The notes under the pieces were generated by a model. The model searched no databases. It saw nothing but the letters and a program-made list of their open reading frames with translations, and was not told where the DNA came from. A stretch of DNA of 64,000 nucleotides, from assembly GCA_028023455.1 (NCBI GenBank), contig JAQFVV010000001.1, forward strand, positions 18,649,713 to 18,713,712. The letters are read 5' to 3'. How positions within the stretch are numbered: the stretch's first letter is position 1; every line of letters starts with the position of its first letter. Shown piece after piece: positions 37,651 to 49,679 of this stretch. The position numbers were made by a program, and so were the translations under genes. Origin of the DNA: Epiperipatus broadwayi (lineage: Eukaryota; Onychophora; Udeonychophora; Euonychophora; Peripatidae).

Positions 37651-40600
37651 AAATTTAGCAATTCATCTTAATTAAATACCACTAGGTTATTTTTACGTTT
37701 ATAGCAAATTTTGTGGTAATCCGTTTACTTATTAACTATTTTAAAATAAGCTTATCAAATTTACACCATTTGCCTTTACCATTTTCTTTTTTTCTCCCTC
37801 CAAAGCAAACTAACAGACTCTCTTCTTAAATTTCCTTTTCTTTTATTACATTGAGATATAATTTGTATTTATTTTTAATAATTAATTTTAATTGAACAAA
37901 TGGTTTTTTAATTCAATGGAAATAATAATTTAAGATCATTTTAAACAAATAAAAATAAAATATTATTTATAATATTTTACCAAATTTTAATTTAAAATTT
38001 TAAATTAAACTTTTGATATAGTTAGCATATGAAGAAGCAAATTTAAATTTATTAAAATAATATAAGAGAGTAATCTGTTCAAAGTGCAAATCAAGCCAAT
38101 CAAATCACCAAAAGAAGAAAGAAAAATTTTTATACCAGTTACATCAATTAATATATTTTATACTAAAATATATGTACAATATATAATACAGAATAATAGT
38201 ATAATCTAAAATTTAAATTGAAAATACATCTCAAACACTCAAAAAAGGACATTAAAATAAGAAAGAATTAGCTTATTGGATAATATAGGCTTTAATAAAA
38301 TTACTGCTAAAATTGAAGTTCAACTTTTAATATTAAGTCTGAGTGCTGCAAATCTATTTTAATAGAAATTACCATATAATCTCTTCTTACTTATATATCT
38401 AAATATTTGAAAATATGTACTTACAATGCAACCACAGCTGACTTTTTTTAAGGTATTAAAAATAAATAGAAACAAGTACCTACCTTGCATAAGAATGGTA
38501 TAATGTAAAAATACAAAGTTAACATAAGTATGGGATTCTATTTTATAACTCTATCTCATCTTTCAGGAAGTTGCTCATAAATCATACATATTAGAGAGAA
38601 TTTCAAAGAATTTGTATTGGTGGATATTTAAATATGTGGATTGAGAGAATGATAAACTTTTAAAATCCAAAAAAATTGAATATATTTTTAATTTCTATAA
38701 ATAACTGAGAAATTTTTCAGTTTTGGAATAAACTAAGTATAAAAATAAAGAGAGCTGACAATAATTTTAGTAGTGAGTTTTTTTGAAAAAAAAATCTAAC
38801 TTTATTTACAACAGTATCAAAATTGTATGTTATCATATCTAATAATAAGAATTAGAATTACATAGAAAATAATATTAATATATTATATAATATCTTATTT
38901 CACTTTACATTCATTTATTTTAGTAATAATGATCTTTCACATATGAATTGAGTATAACATAATTATAGTAATCATTATATTTTTATATTTTTTTATTTTT
39001 AAAATTTTGGAACAGAATTATTTTTATTTACAAAATTTTTCCCTATCTGTCAAATTTGAAGATATCTTTACTCTTTGAAAATATCTTTTATTGAGAAAAA
39101 CATAATTTTAAATATTTTCTTTAAAAAATACAAACTGCCTAATTTTTTTAAACTAAACTAGATATAATTTCTTTTTTATCTAGTTTGAATCAGAACATCT
39201 CACTCTAACTCTTCACTATCATCTTTTACTACTGCCTAATATTTTCTAAAACATATATTAATTTATTTTTTTTTTCTCACTCCTCATTTATTTCTTCATA
39301 ATCTTTCTCATCTAAATCATCTTTTTTCTAACTTTGTATATTTTTTTTATCCTTTCCTATATCTTAATTTGAACTAATATTCCAGAGCTATTTTAATAAC
39401 CCAAATGCTTCATAGAAAGATAACAAGACAAATTAACCTTTAACTCAAATTGTAGCAAAACTAACTTCTTATAAACTTTAACTAAATATATTAATTAAAT
39501 TTATTATTATATTTTATAGCAAAAAGCTTCCTTTCTTGGGGTAAACCAATAATAACCAATTAAATAATATAATTTCTAATAAAAAAAAAAAAGGAGAGGG
39601 AAACAATATTACAGATGTCGCTGAAGTAACTATACAACCAACCAGACGCAAAATTTGGACAACTTGTTATTTATTGTAAGCTTGTTGCGTTTTCTCCCCA
39701 ACTTTTATTTGTTGAGTATTTTAATTAATTGTAACTGTACCACCATATCTTCCAAAAACAAGCATTGGTCTTGCTTGAAATAACTTTATAAGCAAAGGCT
39801 ATTTCTTTCTTGAATAGGAATATAAAAATAAAATATTTATCCTTTTCAAAGTCTATAACACATACTACAAGAAAACAAAAATACTCATGCACTTTTCATA
39901 TTTTAAACACAGAACTAATTTAAAGAATATTTTTTATTTTTTGTATTGTACCAATAGGAAGTTGGTTCACTATGTACATAAGAAAAAAACAACAACAATT
40001 ATTATTGAAGTAGTGGGAAAACCAACTATTGCAGGCACAAATGGAATATGTACAAAAAACAAAACTTTACTAAAAAGAACAAGAAATAAATTGTTCAAAT
40101 TTTAAGAGAAACCAACTCTTTACAAAATTCTCAGAAGTGAGGATAAAAAATGGACTTAAAAATAATTTCTAAACAAGATTTATAGGTGCGATCAGAATAT
40201 AAAAAAAAAAGAAACATTCGATTTGACAAAATAGACAAAAACTAGAAAAACAAAACTACAGACCAAGAATTCTCCCTTTTTTCATCAATAAAGTCTATAA
40301 CTTTTATGACGAGAAGTGGATATTTCTATTGATTTGGCAAAAACTATTCAAAACACTACACTTCTTGAACAAAGGCTGATCTTAAAAAAATAATATATGA
40401 CCCTGATCTTGTCAGATACTAAAGAAACTAGACATTTTCAAGATTTTCAAAACTAGGAATTTTGGATTTTCAGTAGGCATAATAGTAACAAGGAATGTTA
40501 CTATTTTTTTATACGAAACATCAAAGATACTAAAATAGAAGTACAATTCAAGGCCATATATCTTAACAACTTTAAAAGTTTTGAGGTAAATTATAACTAT

Positions 40601-42040
40601 ATATTTTAAATACCTGTATCTCGAACTTTTATCATGTAACATGCCCAAACTAAAGAGTAGATAGAATAGACATTACAAAACATACCACACCTACATATAG
40701 AAAGGGACTAAAATCTTTCTATTTTATAAAAATTCTTCCACAGAACTAAAACTCAATACTATTAATTAAATCTTTAAACATTTTCTGAAAAACATATTTT
40801 CAATAAAAGTTAGACTGTTAAATGTATTTATATTTAACATCTATTAAATGAAGTTCATTGAACATGTTGTTATTCTAACATTGGCCTTTTGAAAAAAAAT
40901 TGTTTTGAACCGAATTTGTATTTAAGGTTTTAATTAATCAATATTTTAACATTTTAATTTTGTGCAAGAAATATTTTAATTAGTTCACAAAATTAATATT
41001 TATTAATGTAAAAACTTCTAATTGTGGATTCATTATTTATTAGATTACATCATTTTTTAAAGTAATTCCAACTTGTGTAAGTTATTTTAAATTATCACAT
41101 GATTAATATTTCCTATGCTTACTCAAGCATCCATTAATTACTAAGCTGCACTGGGGGACACTGTATGGAGAGTTTGCAGTGTTTATTTTAAACTACTGAT
41201 CTTAAAGAGACTATATTCAAAACTTTGTACTGATAACTCATTTTATCTTTGTATTTGTATATATTTTAATAATTTTATTTTTTAAATAACAAAACTTAGA
41301 AATTTTAGATGAGTACTTAGAAGAGGAAAAGGTATCCATATTATATAGAAACATCAAGTATAAAAAAATATATTAACATAAATTGAAATAATAATTCGTT
41401 ATTAAAACCAAGTATTATTAAAAAAAACAAGAAACTTTAATTTATTTTTTACCACCATTTTCATTACAAATGTTTGCCTTAAAGTTTAACCTTCAAAATA
41501 TACAGGATTTCCAGTTTTTCAACTTAGTAATCCTTTGAAATCTGGAAGCATAGCCTGCATTAAGATACTTTTTAAAAAAAAGACGCAAGCTTTTTTAAAT
41601 TTATTATTAATAAATATAGGTAATCTAAAAAGAGTATTTTTAAGAAAAAAAAAAAAAAACGGAGAAAAACAAGGCTGAAGAACCGAGAAAGAAAGCGGAA
41701 AAGAAAAAAAGGGTGGAACATTGTTTATTTTTTTTAAATAAACAAAAAAAAAAAATTTGTAACAGAGATGAGAAAAATTTCTTACCATAAGTCACTTGGA
41801 TTTCTATGAGGTTTTTAGCAAACCATATGTAAGATAATTACTTTTCCTTTCCAATACATGAGCTTATTCATAGTAGAGCAAAATATTGTTTTTTTATTTT
41901 CAACAAATTTTTATGAAATTTATTTTATGAAATTTTTTTTCAAATAATTTTAGGAAGATTTTCAGTGTATCATGTATATATATATATATATTACTTAAAT
42001 AATAAGTGAAATAATGCTCAAGGCTAAATGCGTTTATAAG
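37651..42040. other. AT-rich noncoding stretch
   Basis: Long A/T-rich DNA. A fragment resembling the 3' end of repeat R1 (CACTGTATGGAGAGTTTGCA) sits at about 41120-41180. Small ORFs such as 39887-40105 and 41519-41788 lack any recognisable motif and look like chance. Confidence 0.4.
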
Positions 42041-42045
42041 TAATC

Positions 42046-42230
42046 ATTAAAAATCAGTCAATATTTAAACAATCCCAATATCAATAACAATTAACAAATT
42101 CAAACTGTTGTCAAGGCAACCTCCTTTATTCCACCTGTATTGTTAAAAAGATGTTGCCTTGACAACAGTTTGAAATTGTTGATTGTTATTGATTTTGAGA
42201 TTGTCTAAGTGTTTACTCATTTTTAATGAT
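42046..42230. mobile_element. MITE family A, copy 3
   Basis: A clear foldback. Left: AAACAATCCCAATATCAATA, then CAAACTGTTGTCAAGGCAAC. Right: GTTGCCTTGACAACAGTTTG, then TATTGATTTTGAGATTGT. The arms are about 75-80 bp, with a short spacer around CCACCTGTATTGTT. Ends read CATTAAAAATCAGT and its near-complement. A TA/TG microsatellite follows at 42224-42258. Confidence 0.8.
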
Positions 42231-43529
42231 ATATATATGTGTGTGTGTGCGTGTGTGTTATGATGAGGCTGAATTTTATTCTTGCAAAAACTCTTCCTGA
42301 AATTTTGGCACCACTGTCAATAATATTTGTTGATAGAAACTTCTAGTTTGATGTAATTCAATTTCTAGTTTACTGTTAACTTGCATAAAAACATAATATA
42401 AAACAATTATTTGACAAAAAGGTTTCAAAATTTAAAACATTTCTGACGTGAAACAACATTCTGTAAAATTCATTGTTTTCAAAATATAAGCTGGTAAAGA
42501 TCTTACAAATCATGATAACACATTTGTTATACATTTTAGGAAAAACTTTATTTCACAAAATATTGCATAAACTTACAAACTTAATAAATGTTATTTGAAA
42601 CATTTTTTCTTTATTTGGAGATATAATTGTTATATCAAATATTTTTGCAAAGCTTTATTTAATAAAATATGGTCAGAATTAAATTTTAAGAACTTTTTTC
42701 TATGGAATACATTGTTCTCAAAATATATGGGGCTGTTGTGTATCTGAGCTGTGGGTGGAAAGTTATTTTTTATCACTATTATTGCTCCCAAATCCATTGT
42801 TGCACAATAGGTTACATGCTCAAAATAATAAAGAAAAGATGAATGGGGCACATTCCACATTTGATAAAAGAGGTGCTTTGATATACAAAATCTAAATTTA
42901 ATTAATAAAAAAATAATTATTTTTCATACAAAAATACACTTATTAATTTCATTAAAAATGCAATTTTTTTAATAAAATTTAATAACCAACATTATGAATG
43001 CAATGTTAATGTTATTTATAATATAAACACCAAACTTTTAGCAAGTTTATTATAATCAAGCATGAGTTTGTTCGTAATACCAATTCTTACAGTAGATTGT
43101 AGATTACAAAGAGTTAAAACTGCTCTTTTTTTTTATTTATTACTTTTCATGCAAGCAAAGATTGTGAACACTTTGGTAGAAAATGATTTCAAACAATTAA
43201 ACTTTTTTTCATTGTGTAAAAAATTCAATAAGTTTCTTATACACAATTTTTTTTTTGAAAGCATGGGTATTTTCAGTTCTAACAATGCAAATGAAGTACA
43301 TTCAGACACTTTCAATTTTGATAAAGAATAGATAACTCAGAAAATTGAGCTGATCCTACAAAGACTTGAAATCAGCAAAGTACACTGAAAATACTTCTTT
43401 TAAAATTGAAAACTTTTGACTGTATTTCTTTTATTTATAATGTGAGAAAATAGAGTTTTATTCACTCAATTGCTTGGATAACTGCAAGATTTTTACTTGA
43501 AAACATTTTATTTCAACAAACAATTCATG

Positions 43530-44509
43530 TACAATATAATGCTATGAAATAGCATATTTGAATAATTGTAATTTATATTCTTCGGTGAACTTTTGAACAG
43601 TTTGTGACTTGGCACTGACTTACCTTTGATTACATTTATAGGACACACCTTAGAGTTAATCACATGTTCACAAAACAAAGTAGATATACATAAATTTTCC
43701 TAATGAATAATTTAATATAGTGATAAGCATGCTTCTTTTTCATTTCATCATTTAGTAGCTTAATTAGACCAATATTTTTTCCTGTTAATGAGAATGCCCC
43801 ATAATTGTAAGACTTATCAGCATACTCCACATTCATTCAGATCTATCCAAGTTGTTTTTAAAATATTCAAATAAACCTTCATCAGTTGAAGTGACCATTG
43901 ATTCCATTGTTAGCAAATCTTGAATGATTCCAGAATTACAATCAACTTTATTGAATCCACAAGCAATTATGCAGAATTCTGTATGTCAATTCTTAATCTA
44001 TCATCAATGCATATCATGCTCATGAACTGTTTCAACACATTCTGAGAAATATCATTAATATGATCCACTATAGTTTGGTTTGACTCGATCAATTTTTGTT
44101 CTGATTTCTGCTAAGACAATAATAATAATATCAATCATACATTTTTTTTAAAATTCTCCTTTCAAAAAAGATTTGCCATTTTTAACAATTTTATTAGCAT
44201 TTTCAAAGTTGGCCTTTGTGGCATCCACTTATATTGTTATCTGTGACACAAAAACACTTTGTTGTCTGCTTCAAGCTTTTCAGTAATTTGCTGAAATTCA
44301 CTTTCAGATAAAATTATTTTCAAAGGTACTTTGTTTGGCCTATAAATACCTCATTAAATTGTGTTTTTTTGAAAACAGTGACACTATACTGGTATAAAAA
44401 GGACTTTGCATCGTTATCAACATTTACAAAAAAATATTTGTGTGTTGCTATGCAACTATAAACATGACACTCACTATCAAATTTTGTGTTTTTTTATACC
44501 AAAATCCAT
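43530..44509 (-). pseudogene. hAT transposase relic (GTF2IRD2/SCAND3-like)
   Basis: Minus-strand frame-hopping from an ATG at 44509. MDFGIKKHK and a HKYFFVNVD block are followed by VTVFKKTQFNE, like the N-terminal zinc-finger region (KYFFV ... VxVFKxxNxxRHYxTKH) of GTF2IRD2/ZBED5/SCAND3-type proteins. ATKANFENANKIVKNGKSFL and GEF then match VAxxIAKxGKPFxxGEF. Next come HINDISQNVLKQF, LLTMESMVTSTDEGLFEYF (family LLSMESMxxTTTGEDLF) and GAFSLTGKNIGLIKLLNDE (family DGAPxMTGKNxGLVxLL). HKLFKSSPKNI..MLFHS near 43540-43610 fits NHRQFKxxLEE...LYH. The C-terminal dimerisation region is not clear. Many frameshifts and stops mark a dead copy. The family assignment is by motif order. Confidence 0.75.
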
Positions 44510-46432
44510 TGTTAAAATCATAGAATAAGAGCTAAAATAAACAGATAATGACAATTAATCATAGATTGTTAAGGCAAGTTAACAAGCATTATATTACTGC
44601 CAAATTTAAATGGAAGTGAAATTTTTTTAACGAGTGGGAAACTTGATTTTGAAGGGTGAAAGAACTTGATTTCGAGAAGTGATAATGGAATTTCTTAGGT
44701 CCCTGGATGATATTCAGCTATATATTATCTAAGTAGATTTTAGATACTTGTCATATGCTATAATATATATATATTGATTGTTTATATAATTTAACATTTT
44801 TATAATTTTTTTTTAAATCTTACACTTGTGCATAGGTCTCTGATCAGTGGGTATATGTGGGCCACATGCCCCATTGTGCTCACTTTTGTTTTATAACAAT
44901 ATTCTCCAAAATACACAGGTGTTCTGAGAACAATTTTAATATATATATGTTACGATTTTTTATATACAATGTATTGTATTTAATTATGTAGGTAACAATC
45001 ATTTTAAAAATAACACTTTAAAATATATGAAATTTTGTAATTACTTCGTTTTGTTAGATTATTCTGCCATCTATTTTTCACTATGTAAAATAAATAAAAA
45101 AATTTCTGTGTATTTAAAATATATTTATTAGTTTAAATTTTATTTTTTCTAATTCATAATAGAGGACGCTAAATGTTTTACAGTCATATGGATTTTCTCA
45201 AGATTGTGAAACAAATATTAATTAAATACTAGATTTTTATTATTTATAATATATATATTGAAGTATAATTTAGAGATTAGTTTACTTATAAAAATTTTAA
45301 ATAAATTTAGATTCAATTCACTGATTACTCGTTTAATTGCTTTAATGCTTTTGATTTTTGATCATTAGAACTTGTTTACATCGCTGATATTAATGTATAT
45401 TAGCAAGAGTATACAAACAAATTCTAGAATACATATAACTGTTGCTATAGAGAATAATAAATAGTCATGTTAATTTATCCATTAAAAATCGGCTGAGTAT
45501 TTTCAAGTGAGTACAAATAAAAAATGTATATGTTGTAATTTGCTTTTAATTTTGATTCAAATAAATAAAATATTTTATTATATCTTCCCCCCCCCCGCCA
45601 TTATTGTGTTTGTGGTACTATCTAAGATGTAGAAAATAAAACTATTCTTTTAACTCCAATCAAAAAAACAACCACAACAACAACGAACTAAATTTTTGCA
45701 GAATTATTCTTGAACTTTTTTTATAGTATAATGTGTGCCTATATATATATATATGAAGATTCCATGAATAATCAACTTTTTCAAAGTCATAGCTAGCCAA
45801 TAAATTGAAGCAACTAATAAACTTAAAACTTATCTAAAAATACCAAGTTGATTTGTGATTCTTGGACTATTCGTTCTTGACTCCACCAATGTAGCACAAA
45901 TGAGCCCATTCAAGGCAAGTAATTGAATTTGGCCACTTGGAAAATCATATTGCATTCATAGATTGAAAATTGTAGAGCCTAGATTAACATAAAAGTTGAG
46001 CTTTAAAGTCCACCACTTTACCTGAGCACTAAATCTAAAAACTGATTTACCATTTGGGAAGACATATGGTATCTGAGAATTAGAAGTGGCAGATTGGGCT
46101 GTGATCTATAGACCATTGGCATTCAAAATCTCCCTAAATCACACAAATCAAAAGTATTCAAGTGAGTTTTTACTCAGAAGATTATTTGCTATTTGAACAT
46201 CCAAAATTACAGAGCTGGTCTGTGATCCATAGACCTTTGTCATTTTACCATTACACTAGATCATTCCAGTATTTCAAGTATTTCAACTCATTACCATAGA
46301 ATATAAAATATTATAATATAATCCTCAAGACTCTTCCTCCTCTTTTTCTTCTTTATTTTTGCTTACTTTATATAATATGTAATATCAAACTCCATTCTTT
46401 TGCACTTTATAGCAATATATATATTTATTTAA
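44510..46432. other. noncoding stretch, one unknown repeat-like patch
   Basis: AT-rich sequence. A less AT-rich patch at 45770-46270 contains a near duplication (TGTGATCTATAGACCATTGG at about 46102 and TGTGATCCATAGACCTTTGT at about 46222). It has no coding motif. A C-run is present at 45588-45597. Confidence 0.35.
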
Positions 46433-46439
46433 TTGATTA

Positions 46440-46471
46440 CAGTTTCAACTGTTTCCAGCAGTCTTCATCAG
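46440..46471 (-). ncRNA. hammerhead-like ribozyme motif in PLE end
   Basis: Read on the minus strand: CTGATGA, a bulged A, GACTG, loop CTGGAAA, CAGTT, then GAAAC. GACTG and CAGTT pair over five positions (one G-T). The order CUGAUGA - stem II - GAAA is the hammerhead core. Hammerhead ribozymes are established in PLE terminal repeats, and this motif lies at the outer end of a PLE arm. Stem III and the cleavage site are not resolved, so activity is unknown. Confidence 0.5.
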
Positions 46472-46734
46472 ATCTACAAATTTAAACATTACATAAATAC
46501 AATCATATTTTATATATTTATACATATAATCTACAATTTAACTATTTTATATTATACTATATTCAATAATTTATCATCTAATTCTTTTAACTCTAATACT
46601 ATTTTATTTTATTTTCACTTTTATTTTTATTTTTTATTTTTATACCCTTTCCATCATATTTTATTATACTAATAAATCACTTTTCATCTTTTACCATATT
46701 TTACATTTATAATTTTTTTATAAACTTCAATAAA

Positions 46735-47512
46735 CTTACTAAACTATTGTATTAACTTCTATCCAACATATATTCTATTTTCTATTTTATAATCTTACAA
46801 TTTAATCCATTAATTATTTAACCTTACTCAATCCATTAATTTTTCTTTTCTATATAATCTAGCTTTAATAATTTTAACTTTTATAATTCAAAACATAATT
46901 AAAAACATAATTACTTTCATAGCACTATCAAATCTCTTTTTTATCATAATTTTATTTTAATTCTTACACTTCTTATTTTACTTTTACAATTTTAAATTTT
47001 TTTTATAATACTATTATATATATCTCCAACCTTTTACTCTATTATACTATCTTATTTTTATCTGATTTTTATCTCTATCTTCTCCACTCCTTATTTATAT
47101 ATCTTTTAATTCTATTTTTATCCTATTTTTTATCTAACTCTACCTATTTATAATTTTTTTTTTTTTTTCATATGTCATAGCATCTGCCGGGACGCGAACC
47201 CACACCCGTCTCCAACCAACTACTTGCTTGCATGGCGGCTGCGATACCTCTCGGCTAACACCTTATTCTCACTTTCTTTCTTCCTCCATTTTTCAGTCCC
47301 ATCATCCTTTCTACTTCCTATTCTTTATTTATAATAGTACACTTCCCTCTATTATAAATCAAACATACTATCTACCTATAACTTTATAATTTACCATTTC
47401 TGCTCATTTTTATAGTAAAATTGTCCTTAAACCATTTTCCCTATTAATATTTGGCTTTATTTCTTTTATTAAAATTGCCTCCCTTATCTTTTCTCTCTAA
47501 TTCATGACCTGT
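46735..47512 (-). repeat. inverted PLE 3' end (left arm)
   Basis: Reverse complement of about 48241-48983. Read on the minus strand it starts within the end of the coding region (GHELER, then after a deletion and frame change AILIKEIKPNINRENGLRTI, with a stop after LL). It continues through the same 3' UTR as the right arm down to CTTACTAAACTATTG at 46735. Differences from the right arm include the SINE at 47154-47263 and a roughly 40-bp coding deletion. Identity is high outside those indels. Confidence 0.8.
47154..47263 (-). mobile_element. short tRNA-derived SINE with poly(A) tail
   Basis: On the minus strand it reads GGTGTTAGCCGAGAGGTATC (A-box-like), then after about 45 bp GGGTTCGCGTCCC (B-box-like), ending in about 15 A residues. 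It is present only in the left PLE arm and absent from the matching place in the right arm, so it is a bona fide insertion after the arms were duplicated. The body is only about 95 bp. A retroposed type II (Ser/Leu-like) tRNA relative is an alternative. Confidence 0.75.
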
Positions 47513-47526
47513 CTCCAAAGAAGTGA

Positions 47527-48392
47527 AAGATAAATTAAAAGGTTTATAGATAACATAAATAAATTAGATAAGAATATAAAATTTGTAACAGAATGGGAAA
47601 AAGATAATAGATTGATATATTTAGATATAGAGATAAAGAAAGAATATAAAAGAAATAAATGTAAAATAAAAACTGGAGTGTATAGAAAAATGGGTAGTGA
47701 AAATGGAGTGGGATGGGGTTTAAATATGGTTGTAAGGCACAAGGTTAGTGCTATAAATTCTAAAGTATATAGGGCAAAGTATTATTGTGATGAAGGAGAG
47801 GGGTATGATAGAAAATTGTTAAGATAAAAAAGGTAGTAAAAAAGAATATAAAAAAAGTGGAAAAGATGTATAAAAAAGAGGGAGAAGAACAAAGAAAACA
47901 AAGAAAAGAGAGTGGAAGGATTATATAGGGATAAAGGTTAATAATGATAGTATAGTGAAGGGAATTAATAATACTATTAGGAGAATTAGCAAAGTTTTTA
48001 AGAGGAATATTAATTATAAAGTGGTAAATAAAAGAAAGAAATATATAATGGATATATTAAATGATAGGTATATAGGTGGGAAAAAGAAATATATTAATGG
48101 AGTTTATAAAATAAATTGTAGGAAATGTAAGGATAAAGGGATTGTAAGTAAGTATGTAGGTGAAATGAAGAATTCAATATATACAAGGTTAAAGCAACAT
48201 AAATATGATAGAGGATCACCAGTATATTTGCATTCTTTGAAGACATGTCATGAGTTAGAGAGAGAAGATATTAAGAATAATAAATTTTGCAAATAATAGA
48301 AGACAGAAAGATAAGAGAGGCAATTTTAATAAAAATAAAAAAATAAAGCCAAATATTAATAGGAAAAATGGTTTAAGGACAATTTTACTATA
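47527..48392 (+). pseudogene. Penelope-like RT thumb and GIY-YIG endonuclease
   Basis: The first segment, RFIDNINKLDKNIKFVTEWE then KDNRLIYLDIEI and GVYRKMG, matches the region just after the RT catalytic motif C of PLEs (FLxxINxxxxxIxFTxExExxxLPFLDxxI ... VYRK). Frame breaks follow 47826. The second segment (47955-48296) has YINGVYKINCRKC and SKYVGEMKNSIYTRLKQHK, the GIY-YIG core with its paired Cys residues, Arg and His. After another shift near 48290 it ends ILIKIKKIKPNI..NGLRTI. The RT palm and catalytic Asp residues are absent, so the copy cannot encode an active reverse transcriptase. Its reading frame is otherwise well kept. Confidence 0.8.
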
Positions 48393-48983
48393 AAAATGAG
48401 GAGAAATTATAAAGTTATGAATAGATAGTGAGTTACAATAGAGAGAACTGCATTATTATAAATAAAGAGTAAGGAAATAGAAAGGATGATGGGATTGAAA
48501 AATGGAAAAAGAAAGTGAGAATAAGGTGAGAATTTAAATTACAATTATAAATAGATAGTGTTAGATAAAAAAATAGGATAGAAATAGATTTAAAAGATTT
48601 ATAAATAAGAAGTTAAGGAGAAGGTAGAGATAAAAATCAGATAAAAAATAAGATAGTATAATTGAGTAAAAGTTAATTAAGGTTGGAGATATGTATAATA
48701 GTATTATAAAAAAAATTTAAAACAATTGTAAAAGTAAAATAAGAAGTGTAAGAATTAAAATAAAATTATGATAAAAAAGAGATTTGATAGTGCTATGAAA
48801 GTAATTATGTTTTTAATTATGTTTTGAATTATAAAAGTTAAAAATATTAAAGTTAGATTATATAGAAAAGAAAAATTAATGGATTGAGTAAGGTTAAATA
48901 ATTAATGGATTAAATTGTAAGATTATAAAATAGAAAATAGAATATATGTTAGATAGGAATTAATATAATAGTTTTGTAAGTAG
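48241..48983 (+). repeat. PLE 3' end (right arm)
   Basis: The last part of the GIY-YIG coding region plus 3' UTR, inverted copy at 46735-47512. It ends at GTTTTGTAAG, where an unrelated 300-bp tandem repeat begins. It therefore lacks the outer 300 bp and hammerhead-like motif found in the left arm. Confidence 0.8.
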
Positions 48984-49560
48984 GATTTCATGCTGTATGT
49001 TTGTAATTTAAACTCAGTAAGTTAAGTGTGATGATATTTAATATTCATGCTTTCAGATCTAAGTGCTTTAGACTGGCTTGGATATATAGAAAGACAAGTA
49101 AAGAATAGGGTGGACCACCCTATTCTTGTTAAATTCTCTGTCTTGTATTTATGATCTGATTGACTGTTATAGTAATGAGCATGAGAGGTTTTGCAGTCTC
49201 TCAATTTAATTTCAATACTGTCTGTGCTTTATAAAAATAAATATTAATTACATGCATTACTGCATGTTATAACATAAATCGTAGGATTTTACGCTGTATG
49301 TTTGTAATTTAAACTCAGTGAGTTAAGTGTGAAGATATTTAATATTCATGCTGTCAGATCTAAGTACTTTAGACTGGCTTGGATATTTAGAAAGACCAGT
49401 AAAGAATAGGGTGGACTGCCCTATTCTTGTTAAATTCTCTGTCTTGTTTTTATGATCTGATTGGCTGTTATAGTAATGAATGTGAGAGGTTTTGCCATCT
49501 CTCAATTTAATTTCAATACTGTTGCGCTTTATAAAATAAATATTATTTCTATCAATATAA
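48981..49560. repeat. two-copy tandem repeat, ~301-bp period
   Basis: Copy A (48981-49281) and copy B (49282-about 49560) both start TAGGATTT and share CTGTATGTTTGTAATTTAAA, AGACTGGCTTGGATAT and TTGTTAAATTCTCTGTCTTG. Identity is about 90% by eye. Each contains a small palindrome (AATAGGGTGGACCACCCTATT-like). Noncoding. It lies between two PLE fragments of opposite orientation. Confidence 0.85.
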
Positions 49561-49679
49561 ATTTTTTGCTCTAACATTATTAAAACTGAAGTTATTGTAA
49601 AAATTGTGTTTCAGGTCAGTTTTTTAAAAAATTCAATATGGCGCATGCCACTAAACTAGTTATAAATGGCTCAACAATA

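Larger units (their letters stand above)
46433..48985. mobile_element. Penelope-like element with inverted 3' ends
   Basis: A plus-strand PLE C-terminal gene region (47527-48392) runs into its 3' UTR (to about 48980). The same 3' end is present in inverted orientation on the left (about 47512 back to 46735, continuing to 46433). The two 3' ends form a large inverted repeat with about 0.7-kb arms. Inverted, LTR-like terminal repeats are a known property of Penelope elements. The left arm is longer and holds a hammerhead-like motif at its outer end and a SINE insertion in the middle. The right arm stops abruptly at a tandem repeat at 48981. Confidence 0.75.

Noticed and set aside
42630-42860. 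76-codon minus-strand ORF near the hAT relic, considered as its C-terminus
   Set aside because: No similarity to the hAT dimerisation region was seen, and it lies outside the traceable homology.
42290-44880. Possible hAT terminal repeats around the transposase relic (GGCACCACTG near 42316 and CAGTGGGTATATG near 44857)
   Set aside because: The two strings point the wrong way to bracket the relic and do not match each other beyond a few bases.
47497-47742. 81-codon minus-strand ORF overlapping the PLE
   Set aside because: Antisense shadow of the plus-strand Penelope coding region.
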